Shown one piece after another: positions 1 to 6,811 of a stretch of DNA of 35,705 bases. Numbering within the stretch: the stretch's first letter is position 1; every line of letters starts with the position of its first letter. Position numbers and translations under genes: made by a program. Origin of the DNA: Novacetimonas hansenii JCM 7643 (GTDB taxonomy: Bacteria > Pseudomonadota > Alphaproteobacteria > Acetobacterales > Acetobacteraceae); NCBI RefSeq assembly GCF_000964405.1, contig NZ_BANE01000113.1:1-35705 (forward strand). Direction: 5' to 3'. The notes below the pieces were generated by a model. The model was not told the origin of the DNA, searched no databases, and was given only the letters and a program-made list of their open reading frames with translations.

Positions 1-44
1 GTTATAAAAGCTTTACCTATAAGTGAAAGAAAATCGTCCATATA
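1..44. repeat. Terminal direct repeat (circle junction), left copy
   Basis: These 44 bases are identical to 35662-35705. Both copies lie inside the 5' end of the holin-like gene that reads leftward from 35702. Closing the ends gives that gene its ribosome binding site (AAGGAG), a promoter-like AGTAAATA at 83-76 and a terminator at 131-166. The simplest reading is a circular molecule of about 35,661 bp with an assembly overlap. A genuine short terminal repeat is less likely. Confidence 0.9.
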
Positions 45-75
45 AAAAAGTTCTCCTTATTGATGTTTAGTTTAA

Positions 76-83
76 TATTTACT
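76..83 (-). promoter_or_regulatory. Late-type promoter element AGTAAATA (holin/lysis operon)
   Basis: Minus-strand AGTAAATA, 35 bases before the holin-like start codon once the circle is closed (start codon at 41-39 in the left copy). It sits between the 131-166 terminator and the gene. It is one of a set of nnTAAATA elements in the gaps before late genes and resembles the T4 late promoter core TATAAATA. Confidence 0.6.
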
Positions 84-130
84 GAAAACTTTTATAAATA
101 GTTTTAGACATTATTTAGAACCTATAAGTG

Positions 131-166
131 AAAAAGGACGTAACCCGAATTGGTTACGTCCTTTTT
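131..166. terminator. Bidirectional intrinsic terminator
   Basis: A perfect 15-bp stem (131-145 with 152-166) with a 6-base loop. A and T runs flank it, so it can act in both directions. It separates the leftward lysis operon from the rightward gene at 235 and from any leftward transcription coming from the 1037-1315 gene. Confidence 0.85.
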
Positions 167-234
167 GTTTTCCAGTGCGTTGAACATTGCCTTGTTACAT
201 GTTACTTCTTGATATCGAGACAAGGCCAGAAGAC

Positions 235-1053
235 ATGAATTTTAAAACAATCAAAAATGTAGTTCGTATAATTTCATTTGTACTTCCAATTATACTTCTT
301 GTATGTATGATAGCTTATAATTTGTATATTTCTGGATGGATACAAAAAACAAATCTTGCACCTTGGTTATCAGCTTTTGTAGCCTCATTGGCTCTTGTTG
401 TTTCATCTATAATTTCTTTTTCTTCTTATAATATATCAAAGAATTCACTTAAAATAAGCGAAGAAAATTCGGTAACATCTAAAAATTCATTAGATGTTAG
501 TAAAAGGAATTCTACTATAGGCTTAATTAAAGATTTAACATCTAGGATAAATGACGAATTTAGTTTGTTAAAAACATACTACGAAACAGTGTCATATGAT
601 ATGCCATTGAAAGATGTTGAATATTCAAAGTTTCAGGTTTCAATAAAAACACTCCTTAAAGAAATAAACCACAAAAAAGACTACTTGGATATTTTTACAT
701 CTTATGTGTCATCGGAAGTTTTTATAGAAATTTCAGGATTTGAATTAGTTAATAATATGTTTTCTCTTTATGAAAGAAAAATAAAACATATTCGTGTATA
801 TGGAAAAACAAAAGAAGAAATTAAAAATGACATAATTGATATGGATAACTACATTATGTCATGTAAAGGAATATTTGAAAAATCACTAGAAATAACTAAG
901 CTTTTTTATGATGTTGAAGTAAATTCTGAATTTAAAAAATCTTATGAAAAATTATCAAAAGAATACTTTAAACACAAAAGTATTCTTGAAAAAAGATTGC
1001 TTGAAGTTCAACTAACAATTGAAAATTATGCTAAACTTAATAAAGCCCCTTGA
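235..1053 (+). CDS. Two-TM membrane protein with long helical cytoplasmic part, unknown function
   Basis: I do not recognise this 272-residue protein. The ATG at 235 is preferred because AAGG lies 9 bases upstream; an in-frame ATG at 199 and a TTG at 187 have no visible ribosome binding site. Two hydrophobic segments (about residues 10-31 and 43-64 of this form) are followed by about 200 charged, mostly helical residues rich in Lys, Glu, Ser and Asn. It is a lone rightward gene between a terminator and a convergent gene, and it is more AT-rich than its surroundings. That pattern fits a moron such as a superinfection-exclusion or abortive-infection membrane protein, but no motif proves it. Its 3' end overlaps the convergent 1037-1315 gene by 17 bases. 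Confidence 0.7.
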   Translation: MNFKTIKNVVRIISFVLPIILLVCMIAYNLYISGWIQKTNLAPWLSAFVASLALVVSSIISFSSYNISKNSLKISEENSVTSKNSLDVSKRNSTIGLIKDLTSRINDEFSLLKTYYETVSYDMPLKDVEYSKFQVSIKTLLKEINHKKDYLDIFTSYVSSEVFIEISGFELVNNMFSLYERKIKHIRVYGKTKEEIKNDIIDMDNYIMSCKGIFEKSLEITKLFYDVEVNSEFKKSYEKLSKEYFKHKSILEKRLLEVQLTIENYAKLNKAP

Positions 1054-1315
1054 GATAGATATGAAGGCATTTACCTTCAAGGGTGATTCTATCTGGTGCC
1101 ATATGGTGCTTGTGGCACCTTAGCTTGCTGATGGTTTCCGCAACGGTTTCTGTTGGTGACCTGTGCGCCAGCAATGGCCGGATCTCTACCTTGCGGTAGT
1201 CATAGCATCGAGGACAGAACGCGGAAAAATGCCACGCCTTATAGAATGAAAGTTTGGTGGCTAGAACCAGCTTTCGTTCTTCATCCTTTTGCGCGCGTGT
1301 CCGGTTATGTGCCAT
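1037..1315 (-). CDS. Small zinc-ribbon-like protein, plasmid type
   Basis: 92 residues, basic N-terminus (MAHNRTRAQKDEE). A CPRC pair in the middle and a later C-x-K-H-H cluster could bind one zinc ion. Base composition is clearly GC-richer than the AT-rich gene it converges on, and closer to the plasmid module at 15140-19200. I recall very similar small hypothetical proteins from Acetobacteraceae and other alphaproteobacterial plasmids, without known function. The start has no strong ribosome binding site. A nucleic-acid binding role is only a guess from the zinc-ribbon look. Confidence 0.7.
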   Translation of the reverse strand: MAHNRTRAQKDEERKLVLATKLSFYKAWHFSAFCPRCYDYRKVEIRPLLAHRSPTETVAETISKLRCHKHHMAPDRITLEGKCLHIYLKGLY

Positions 1316-1367
1316 GTCAGGAACATATACGGAACGTTTGCCGTTTTCAAGGGATTGTTTGAATGTA

Positions 1368-1406
1368 ATAAAGCCAGTTTAGTTATAATAACTAAACTGG
1401 CTTTAT
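1368..1406. terminator. Hairpin terminator at end of the helicase/small-protein operon
   Basis: A perfect 18-bp inverted repeat (1368-1385 with 1389-1406) with a 3-base loop, about 85 bases past the last gene of the leftward operon that ends at 1491. The T-run is weak, but the stem is very stable. Confidence 0.7.
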
Positions 1407-1490
1407 AGGAAAAATAATGTAACAATACATAATAACTGTATTATATGTTACTTATCTTTGTTTATCATTAAAAAAGTATCAATATCTTTA

Positions 1491-1817
1491 TTATTTCCCT
1501 AATGATCTTGGTATGACAATATTTCCATGTGTAATTGTAGGTAAATTTAGATTTACATATGTTAATTGTCCGCCTGAAAGGTCTATAACATCTGATGTAT
1601 CTTCTTGTTCGTCATACTGTAACTTGATAAAGAAAATTACTTCTTCCTGTTTTTCTTCTGATAGATCGGCCCATCCGCTGAACACTTCTTCCCAATCATC
1701 TTTATATAATACATACCATTTTATTATCTTGTAATGTTGATGTTCTTTATGTTCTGTTAAAAACTTTGTTGCTTTTTGTTCTTTTTTTGATTTTTCTTTT
1801 GATCTTGCTTTAGCCAT
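1491..1817 (-). CDS. Small protein with internal WEEVF..W...FFIKLQ motif
   Basis: 108 residues. The N-terminus is very basic (MAKARSKEKSKKEQK). Residues 45-70 carry a helix motif, W-E-E-V-F-x-G-W-x-x-L-S-x-E-K-x-E-E-V-x-F-F-I-K-L-Q, shared with the proteins at 1994-2437 and 2520-2834. Unlike those it continues about 38 residues beyond the motif with a beta-rich tail ending IPRSLGK. It is the last gene of the operon led by the helicase-like ATPase and starts 3 bases after the stop of the 57-residue gene. Function unknown. Confidence 0.7.
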   Translation of the reverse strand: MAKARSKEKSKKEQKATKFLTEHKEHQHYKIIKWYVLYKDDWEEVFSGWADLSEEKQEEVIFFIKLQYDEQEDTSDVIDLSGGQLTYVNLNLPTITHGNIVIPRSLGK

Positions 1818-1820
1818 ATT

Positions 1821-1994
1821 TTACTTTTCATCCTTTAATACAATGTTATAATGTATTTGTTCTCCATGTGCGTTTGTTGTAATGCCTGTTAATGGTGTTT
1901 CTTTACCGGCATAATGTTGAATGTTAAGTGTGATACCTTTTGGTTTGGGTGTTACTGGATATGAACTATCGTATTTTGTTTTTCTTTTAGCCAT
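1821..1994 (-). CDS. 57-residue small protein
   Basis: Starts MAKRKTKYDSSYPVTP, similar in its basic MAK start to the next gene's MAKARSKEK. Its ATG overlaps the stop of the upstream gene as TAATG, and the AAGGA at the end of that gene is its ribosome binding site, so translation is probably coupled. It lacks the FYLKLQ motif of its neighbours. No family recognised. Support comes from the coupled start, the tight packing on both sides and a body that reads as protein (GITLNIQHYAGKETPLTG). Confidence 0.65.
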   Translation of the reverse strand: MAKRKTKYDSSYPVTPKPKGITLNIQHYAGKETPLTGITTNAHGEQIHYNIVLKDEK

Positions 1995-2437
1995 TAATAT
2001 AATCCTTGTAGTTTTTTGTAAAATAATAATTCTTCTTTTTCATAATATGAAAGTTGGTCCCAGTCTTTGAAATCTTCATCCCATGTATCAAAATTATCTT
2101 TCAAATGGGAAGCAAATAGTTTTGTTTGTGTTTCGTCGGTTAATGCTTCTTTTATAATGCAATGTATGTAACTTTCTTTTTGTTCTAACTGGTCTTGCCT
2201 GAAATTTTCAAAATACCTGTATATTCTTCTGTTTTGTGGTATGGGCCAGTCATCACACAAAACATATGCCTTCCATCCCTCGATATCTTCCTTGTCCGGT
2301 ATTTCTTCCCTATATTCTGGCAATACATTTTTTGGGAAAAATTTCAATATAACTTCTTCCCATATAGTATAAAATACTTGTGGTATTGTAATTATTATAA
2401 ACATTGTTAGTAGTATTATTAGTAAAATATGTACCAT
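1994..2437 (-). CDS. Membrane-anchored member of the FYLKLQ-tail family
   Basis: 147 residues. An N-terminal hydrophobic stretch (about residues 3-28) suggests an inner-membrane anchor. A cytoplasmic part rich in Trp, Asp, Glu and Tyr follows, then the C-terminal motif (W-D-E-D-F-K-D-W-x-x-L, then E-K-E-E-L-L-F-Y-K-K-L-Q-G-L-Y). The last codons KLQGLY encode AAGGA, the ribosome binding site of the 57-residue gene, whose ATG overlaps this stop. An ATTAAATA element at 2481-2474 in the 82-base gap upstream may be its own promoter. Function unknown; the membrane anchor sets it apart from its paralogues. Confidence 0.75.
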   Translation of the reverse strand: MVHILLIILLTMFIIITIPQVFYTIWEEVILKFFPKNVLPEYREEIPDKEDIEGWKAYVLCDDWPIPQNRRIYRYFENFRQDQLEQKESYIHCIIKEALTDETQTKLFASHLKDNFDTWDEDFKDWDQLSYYEKEELLFYKKLQGLY

Positions 2438-2473
2438 TTAATTTACTTCCTTTAATTTTGCTTGTTATATAGT

Positions 2474-2481
2474 TATTTAAT
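2474..2481 (-). promoter_or_regulatory. Promoter-like ATTAAATA element
   Basis: Minus-strand ATTAAATA, 37 bases before the ATG at 2437, in the only sizeable gap of this operon. It matches the nnTAAATA set found before the late genes. Confidence 0.45.
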
Positions 2482-2519
2482 CAGTGCTTTAATTTATGCT
2501 TGTTTTAGTATGAAGAACA

Positions 2520-2834
2520 TTAGTTTTTTTCTTGTAGTTTTAGGTAAAATACTAATTGTTCTTTTTCATCATCTATAAGGCTTGACCAGTCCTTAAAGGT
2601 TTCTTGCCAATTATGATGTTTTGCGTAGTTGTATATGAATTCAATGTGTTCATGATCTTTGTTTTCCCATACAAACAGATCAAGTGCTATTCCGGGGATA
2701 ACAGGTTCACCGGCTCCAGTTATATTCCATATAGCAACCCGCTTTTCTATTTCTTCTAAATCAAATACTCTCCAATCTGATAATATTTCAATGTTTAGTA
2801 TGTTTATATTTTCATATATTGAAACTAATTGCAT
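2520..2834 (-). CDS. FYLKLQ-tail family small protein
   Basis: 104 residues, acidic. The C-terminal third repeats the shared motif: W-Q-E-T-F-K-D-W-S-S-L, then D-E-K-E-Q-L-V-F-Y-L-K-L-Q-E-K-N at the very end. The ATG at 2834 has a strong upstream AAGGAGAAAGGA, 10 bases after the stop of the preceding paralogue. Apart from the motif the body is not similar to its neighbours. No known domain recognised. Confidence 0.75.
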   Translation of the reverse strand: MQLVSIYENINILNIEILSDWRVFDLEEIEKRVAIWNITGAGEPVIPGIALDLFVWENKDHEHIEFIYNYAKHHNWQETFKDWSSLIDDEKEQLVFYLKLQEKN

Positions 2835-2844
2835 TCCTTTCTCC

Positions 2845-3252
2845 TTAAATTTTGTTTTGTAATTTTAAGTAGAATTTAACTTCTTCATTTTCTAATTCTA
2901 ATATGTTTGAAATATCTAAATCAAAAGGTGGCGTTCCTTTAACTATGTTCCCTTTACTATCTGTTTCAAAATCAATCTTTTTGTTTAACAAATATATTTC
3001 GTATGAATAGCCATCAATATACTTCTGTTGTATATAAAAACCACCATCTGCTGTCATTGCAAATATTTCGTTTTTTTCTGTTATGGAAATGAAAACATCT
3101 TCAATTTTAATGTCGAAAAGCCCAATATCAAAAATAGCTTCACCTAATAGCTTTCCTTTGTAGTAATAAGAAGCTGTGAAATCATGATCTATTGATATGG
3201 AAAGATATTTTTCATGGTTAAATGGAAATGTAAGTTTTTCTATTATGTTCAT
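2845..3252 (-). CDS. FYLKLQ-tail family small protein
   Basis: 135 residues. It opens MNIIEKLTFPF, like MDMIEFLKLPV and MDLFDVIRLPL of the rightward cluster. It ends with D-S-K-G-N-I-V, then E-N-E-E-V-K-F-Y-L-K-L-Q-N-K-I. So it is closer to the rightward proteins at 6374 and 6811 (DGTVI ... DEETEFYLKLKDLI) than to its own operon mates. It starts 4 bases after the stop of the helicase-like gene, whose 3' end contains its ribosome binding site. The middle looks like a small beta-sheet domain. Function unknown. Confidence 0.75.
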   Translation of the reverse strand: MNIIEKLTFPFNHEKYLSISIDHDFTASYYYKGKLLGEAIFDIGLFDIKIEDVFISITEKNEIFAMTADGGFYIQQKYIDGYSYEIYLLNKKIDFETDSKGNIVKGTPPFDLDISNILELENEEVKFYLKLQNKI

Positions 3253-3256
3253 TTGT

Positions 3257-4777
3257 TTACCCTTTAATTGTTGCGTTCAATGCTTTGTTTAATTTTTTGT
3301 TGTAATCCTGATCTGTAAGCTTGTTTGATAGTGCTTTCCATACTTTCAATGTTTCAAGCCATTCTTCTTGTTGTTGTTTTGTTATTTTTTTCTTTCTTGA
3401 AAAGTTGTAATCCATTTTTTTGCATTCTGTGCATTTCTCGGCAAATTCCTTATCCAGTTTATCGGATCTGGTTTGCCTTGGACCCTTATCCGGGATTAAG
3501 CCTGAATCCTGCACGGTTACGTTTGCAAATGCGCTTGCGGCTGATAGGGCTGTATTCTGATCCAGCACCAATACATTTATGGTTTCGCCTGTATTGTGGC
3601 GTATGGCTGATCGGGTAATTTGCTGCACGATCATGTTTACGTTGCGCCCTGCCTCAATATCGGCAGGCTCATAGCCCATGTTCTGAAAGAACATGCTTTC
3701 ATATGGGTTTGTATAGAAAAGGTTTAGAAGAACGATCTTTGTTTTTTGTGTCCATTTTGGGTTGTTGATGCCATGTGGCTTTGCCATTATTTCTTCTGAA
3801 TTGAAAAACTTAACTTTGCTTTTCATTTTAATGTTGGTTCTATACAAACAGTCATTGTTAAAGCTATTGTTTTCAACATATTCTTTAACTTGTTGTTGTA
3901 GCCTTTCATTGTTTGAAATGGCTTGCTTTCCTATTCTTTCATTGAATATGTATGAAATAACCACTTTGTTTGAATATTGTTTGAAACGTAATTTCTTTTC
4001 TAGTTTTGATTGCTTGAACTGATAGTTATACAACGCCTTATAAACTAATGAAGAATTTGCATTTTCAATATCATAACCTAAGTAAATTACTTCCTTTTGT
4101 TGCTTAAAGAATGTTGGCCTCATTATGGACATTATATGAAGTGAATTTGTATCGCTTTCTTCATCAAGAAGTTTGTCCAATTCATTATCTAATATGTAAT
4201 AGTCAAATGTTCCTTTATCCATGTTTTCGAACATTTCATTAAAAACTTTGTATATTTCATCTTCTTTGTTTATGTTTTTGTATGAGGAATGGTTTAATGA
4301 TAACTTTGATAACCCTTTGAAACAGGTTGTTGTTCTTGAAATATATGTAAAGAAATATTCACATGATGCCATTTGATCTTCATTATTGGTTGGCAAATGG
4401 CGTTCAGTAACGCCAAATGACGGTATTTCTTCGTCTATGACCACAAGGTCGAAACCAGTAAGCCTATCTGAAAGCATCATGGCTGCCCTGTTGGTGATCA
4501 TTAGTATGTATGGGCTTTCTTGGTTTATAACGAAATCAACAATTCTTTCTTGAACAGATGTTGAAATATTATCATCACCATATATTTTAGTTACCTGTTC
4601 AATGCCTTGTTCTAAAAGTTTGTTGTAAACTTCGTTAATAACTTCTTTTGTTGGCAACACATAAAGTATTTTGCTTTTTGTAATTCCAAAGGTTTCTTTT
4701 ATGTATGTAATGGCAGCATGTGTTTTGCCTGCTGCTGGAATTGCGTTTAATGTTTCAATGTAATTTGTTTTTTTCAT
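3257..4777 (-). CDS. SF2-type helicase-like ATPase
   Basis: 506 residues. Walker A I-P-A-A-G-K-T (residues 13-19), a motif Ia-like L-P-T-K (41-44), Walker B V-V-I-D-E-E-I (112-118) and a motif VI-like Q-Q-I-T-R-S-A-I-R (385-393) with both arginines. These mark a superfamily 2 nucleic-acid-dependent ATPase. The C-terminal 60 residues are Lys-rich with a CTEC pair. Such proteins occur in phage and plasmid replication regions and probably unwind DNA during replication, but polarity and substrate cannot be read. It heads the leftward operon. The ATG has AAAGGA 10 bases upstream. A complete terminator lies only 26 bases before the ATG, with no room for a promoter between, so expression should depend on read-through (see 4803-4858). 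Confidence 0.8.
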   Translation of the reverse strand: MKKTNYIETLNAIPAAGKTHAAITYIKETFGITKSKILYVLPTKEVINEVYNKLLEQGIEQVTKIYGDDNISTSVQERIVDFVINQESPYILMITNRAAMMLSDRLTGFDLVVIDEEIPSFGVTERHLPTNNEDQMASCEYFFTYISRTTTCFKGLSKLSLNHSSYKNINKEDEIYKVFNEMFENMDKGTFDYYILDNELDKLLDEESDTNSLHIMSIMRPTFFKQQKEVIYLGYDIENANSSLVYKALYNYQFKQSKLEKKLRFKQYSNKVVISYIFNERIGKQAISNNERLQQQVKEYVENNSFNNDCLYRTNIKMKSKVKFFNSEEIMAKPHGINNPKWTQKTKIVLLNLFYTNPYESMFFQNMGYEPADIEAGRNVNMIVQQITRSAIRHNTGETINVLVLDQNTALSAASAFANVTVQDSGLIPDKGPRQTRSDKLDKEFAEKCTECKKMDYNFSRKKKITKQQQEEWLETLKVWKALSNKLTDQDYNKKLNKALNATIKG

Positions 4778-4802
4778 TTTTGTTTTCCTTTAATGTAAGC
4801 AT

Positions 4803-4838
4803 AAAAAATGCCCTGTTGTATTGGAGTACAACAGGGCA
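4803..4838 (-). terminator. Attenuator-like terminator in the helicase leader
   Basis: On the minus strand a perfect 12-bp stem (4838-4827 with 4820-4809, 6-base loop) is followed by six T (4808-4803). This is a full intrinsic terminator that ends 26 bases before the helicase ATG. The remaining 25 bases hold the ribosome binding site and no promoter. Confidence 0.75.
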
Positions 4839-4840
4839 GC

Positions 4841-4934
4841 TAAACAAAAATATTTACATTGAAACAAACAAATTACTTCGTATGTTGTTATTATTTATAA
4901 CATGCTGTTATGGTGTTGTAAATATTTTTGTTTA
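4841..4934. repeat. 18-bp perfect inverted repeat with outward TGTAAATA elements
   Basis: 4841-4858 and 4917-4934 are perfect reverse complements, 58 bases apart. Each arm contains TGTAAATA: leftward at 4858-4851 (towards the helicase) and rightward at 4917-4924. The spacer carries further short palindromes around TTATAACA. This could be a divergent promoter pair or a regulator-binding region. Confidence 0.6.
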
Positions 4935-5195
4935 AGCAAGAATAATAACTTATGGCCTCCAAGCCAGTTATTACCCTGTTGTTAAAGTTATTTATAACAG
5001 ATCGTGAAAAAAGGCGCAATAAAGAAGTAAAACTAAAATGTTTACCCGTAACCTTCATTCTCTGTCTGAAAACTGCACTCATTATCCCATAAAAGACTAT
5101 ATAGATATCGGGTGCGGTTTTTCGTAATTACTGTTTATTTCCAAAACAAAAAACCAAATAATGAGAAATTGAGGATATGAAAAAGAAACAATCAG
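4935..5195. other. Non-coding stretch, part of the 1.1-kb control region
   Basis: No convincing gene on either strand. The longest open frame (minus, 5082-4891) has no ribosome binding site and no family resemblance. A short palindrome around AGTTATTTATAAC lies near 4985-5000. Confidence 0.5.
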
Positions 5196-5559
5196 GTATG
5201 GGCAAGTGAAACGACGCCCATACTTGTTCTTTTTTATATTCGCAATCTAACTATGCTTGCTTGCCGGTGAAACCGGCAATTAGGCATGGCTTAAATTATG
5301 AAAACAAAAAAACATGCTATAATGAAAACAGGTAAGGAATAACTTGTCTTGTTTCAAACCAGATGTATAAAAATAACTTACTAAATGAACAATGCATAAT
5401 GAAACAAGACAAGTTATTCCTTACCTGTTTTCATTAGTTCGTTGTCTAGTTACAAACTAAATTAACAGAAGGACTTACTTATGCCTAACGGCATAAGCTA
5501 ATCCTTTGCTAAAATTTCATAAAAAGAACAAGTATGGGCGTCGTTTCACTTGCCCATAC
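5196..5559. repeat. Nested long inverted repeats (39 bp outer, 37 bp inner)
   Basis: Outer arms 5196-5234 and 5521-5559 are perfect 39-bp reverse complements. Inner arms 5320-5356 and 5400-5436 are perfect 37-bp reverse complements around a 43-base loop. Each outer arm is itself a hairpin (GTATGGGC, 12-base loop, GCCCATAC) followed by a T-rich tail on its inward side, so the two arms look like terminators facing each other. Two 8-bp hairpins lie between outer and inner arms (5261-5279 and 5478-5497). A TATAAT at 5317-5322 overlaps the left inner arm. No gene lies inside. Possible roles: replication origin or cruciform, miniature mobile element, or a long self-complementary RNA. Confidence 0.85.
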
Positions 5560-5832
5560 AAATTCCTTTCATTCAATTTTCGCTTTCATTTCCTTTTCTG
5601 ATTTGAAACAGACATGATCCTGTTCATTTCAGGTCAAGGGATAGAGAGCCGCAACGCGGCATAACACTCCCCCTGAAGATTACGGGTGAACATTTCTGAA
5701 AGGCCAGATTCTATCATACCCATAGAAGCGCTGACGTTGCCCGTACAGCCCATTCAAGCCATTTCAGCTATCCATATACCAGAACAATCCCACAAAGCCA
5801 TACAGCGCCTTATATGCGGCCTTTTCGCTGAT
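5560..5832 (+). ncRNA. GC-richer structured island upstream of the rightward cluster (candidate RNA or cis site)
   Basis: Non-coding and clearly GC-richer than both flanks. It contains a GCCGC-AAC-GCGGC hairpin (5648-5660). A 26-base stretch (5723-5748) is shared at 24 of 26 positions with 14168-14193. GCGCTG at 5728-5733 can pair with a CAGCGC near 5802-5807. It ends just before the promoter-like CTTAAATA. It could be a structured leader or small RNA, or a packaging or replication site. I cannot tell which. Confidence 0.35.
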
Positions 5833-5840
5833 CTTAAATA
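5833..5840 (+). promoter_or_regulatory. Promoter-like CTTAAATA element of the rightward cluster
   Basis: Plus-strand CTTAAATA, 31 bases before the ATG at 5871. Same core and spacing as the elements in front of the leftward late genes. Confidence 0.5.
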
Positions 5841-5870
5841 CAATCAACATTAACTGATAGGACAGACAAC

Positions 5871-6377
5871 ATGGATTTGTTTGATGTAATAAGATTACCA
5901 TTAACATACAAAGATCACTTTAAAATTCACTATAAAGATTTCTTTGATAAGAAAATACCACACTTAACATACAACGGACCAGAAGAAGTATGGTTTGATA
6001 AAAAAACAGCATGTACGAACCATTATCTTATAACCGCCTATTTTGGAACTGAACTTGATATAGAATTTTATGTTACTGAAACAGATTTTTTCTTTTGTAA
6101 CCTTAGTTACAATAAACCTAATCCAGAATATATTTTTCTTAACATATTGAATTACTATGAAGAAGTTTTTGATGAAAACATGAATATAGATTGTATAGAA
6201 TATCCAACTATGTTTGAAGTTGACTTTGAAAATTGCAACAAAGGAATAGAATACCAGATATTAGCAACTTATTGGGCTGATGAAGGCGGAACCATTTATG
6301 GTGGCACCTTTTCAGATGAAGGTATTACAAACATAAATGATCCAATAATAAAACAAAAACTAAAGGACTTAATATGA
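5871..6377 (+). CDS. Small acidic protein, divergent member of the FYLKLK cluster
   Basis: 168 residues, Tyr-, Phe- and Asp/Glu-rich. It opens MDLFDVIRLPLTYKDHF, like the start of the 6811 protein (MDMIEFLKLPV). It ends with D-E-G-I-T-N-I-N-D-P-I-I-K-Q-K-L-K-D-L-I, so it keeps the KLKDLI end but has lost FYL. The ATG at 5871 has AGGA 8 bases upstream. Its last codons encode AAAGGA, the ribosome binding site of the next gene, whose ATG overlaps this TGA (ATGA). It is the first of four rightward genes. Function unknown. Confidence 0.75.
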   Translation: MDLFDVIRLPLTYKDHFKIHYKDFFDKKIPHLTYNGPEEVWFDKKTACTNHYLITAYFGTELDIEFYVTETDFFFCNLSYNKPNPEYIFLNILNYYEEVFDENMNIDCIEYPTMFEVDFENCNKGIEYQILATYWADEGGTIYGGTFSDEGITNINDPIIKQKLKDLI

Positions 6378-6811
6378 ACATAAAAGAAATAATGATGTGG
6401 GCCATGCGAGTCCGTGAAATACATGATGATGAAGAACAATTAAAAGAAATAGGTTTTATAAAGGATCATAATCTTATAAGTTTCGAAAGGTATAGTAAAG
6501 ATGATAATCTTTACATATTCCATTGCGATAAGTTTCCTGAATATAACATACAATACAGTTTATGCTATAAAGCAGATAGAAACAAAGGATTTGAAAGACA
6601 GAACATTAGCGTAATACTTTTCAAAGACGGAAAGTTCTTTTTAAGTCTTATTGAGCGATCAAGTTATGATGATTTTTTCAAAAATAGTGATCTAGTCTTT
6701 ATGCCGGATGGGACAGTTATAGGTGGCACGGAACAAGCAATCGTTCCAGAAAATATTTTAGATATAGATGAAGAAACAGAATTTTACTTAAAACTAAAGG
6801 ATTTAATATAA
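6374..6811 (+). CDS. FYLKLK-tail family small protein
   Basis: 145 residues. The C-terminus is M-P-D-G-T-V-I-G-G-T-E, then E-N-I-L-D-I-D-E-E-T-E-F-Y-L-K-L-K-D-L-I. It is the clearest form of the motif shared by this cluster and the cluster at 1491-3252. It is coupled to both neighbours: its start overlaps the previous stop (ATGA) and its TAA overlaps the next ATG (TAATG). KLKDLI supplies the AAAGGA site for the next gene. The rest has no recognised domain. Confidence 0.75.
   Translation: MNIKEIMMWAMRVREIHDDEEQLKEIGFIKDHNLISFERYSKDDNLYIFHCDKFPEYNIQYSLCYKADRNKGFERQNISVILFKDGKFFLSLIERSSYDDFFKNSDLVFMPDGTVIGGTEQAIVPENILDIDEETEFYLKLKDLI

Noticed and set aside
15-133. 14-base direct repeat (15-28 and 120-133)
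   Set aside because: Only two copies flanking the promoter region, in low-complexity AT-rich DNA; no function can be argued.
4891-5082. 63-codon open frame on the minus strand in the control region
   Set aside because: No ribosome binding site, no family resemblance, and it runs through palindromes that look regulatory.
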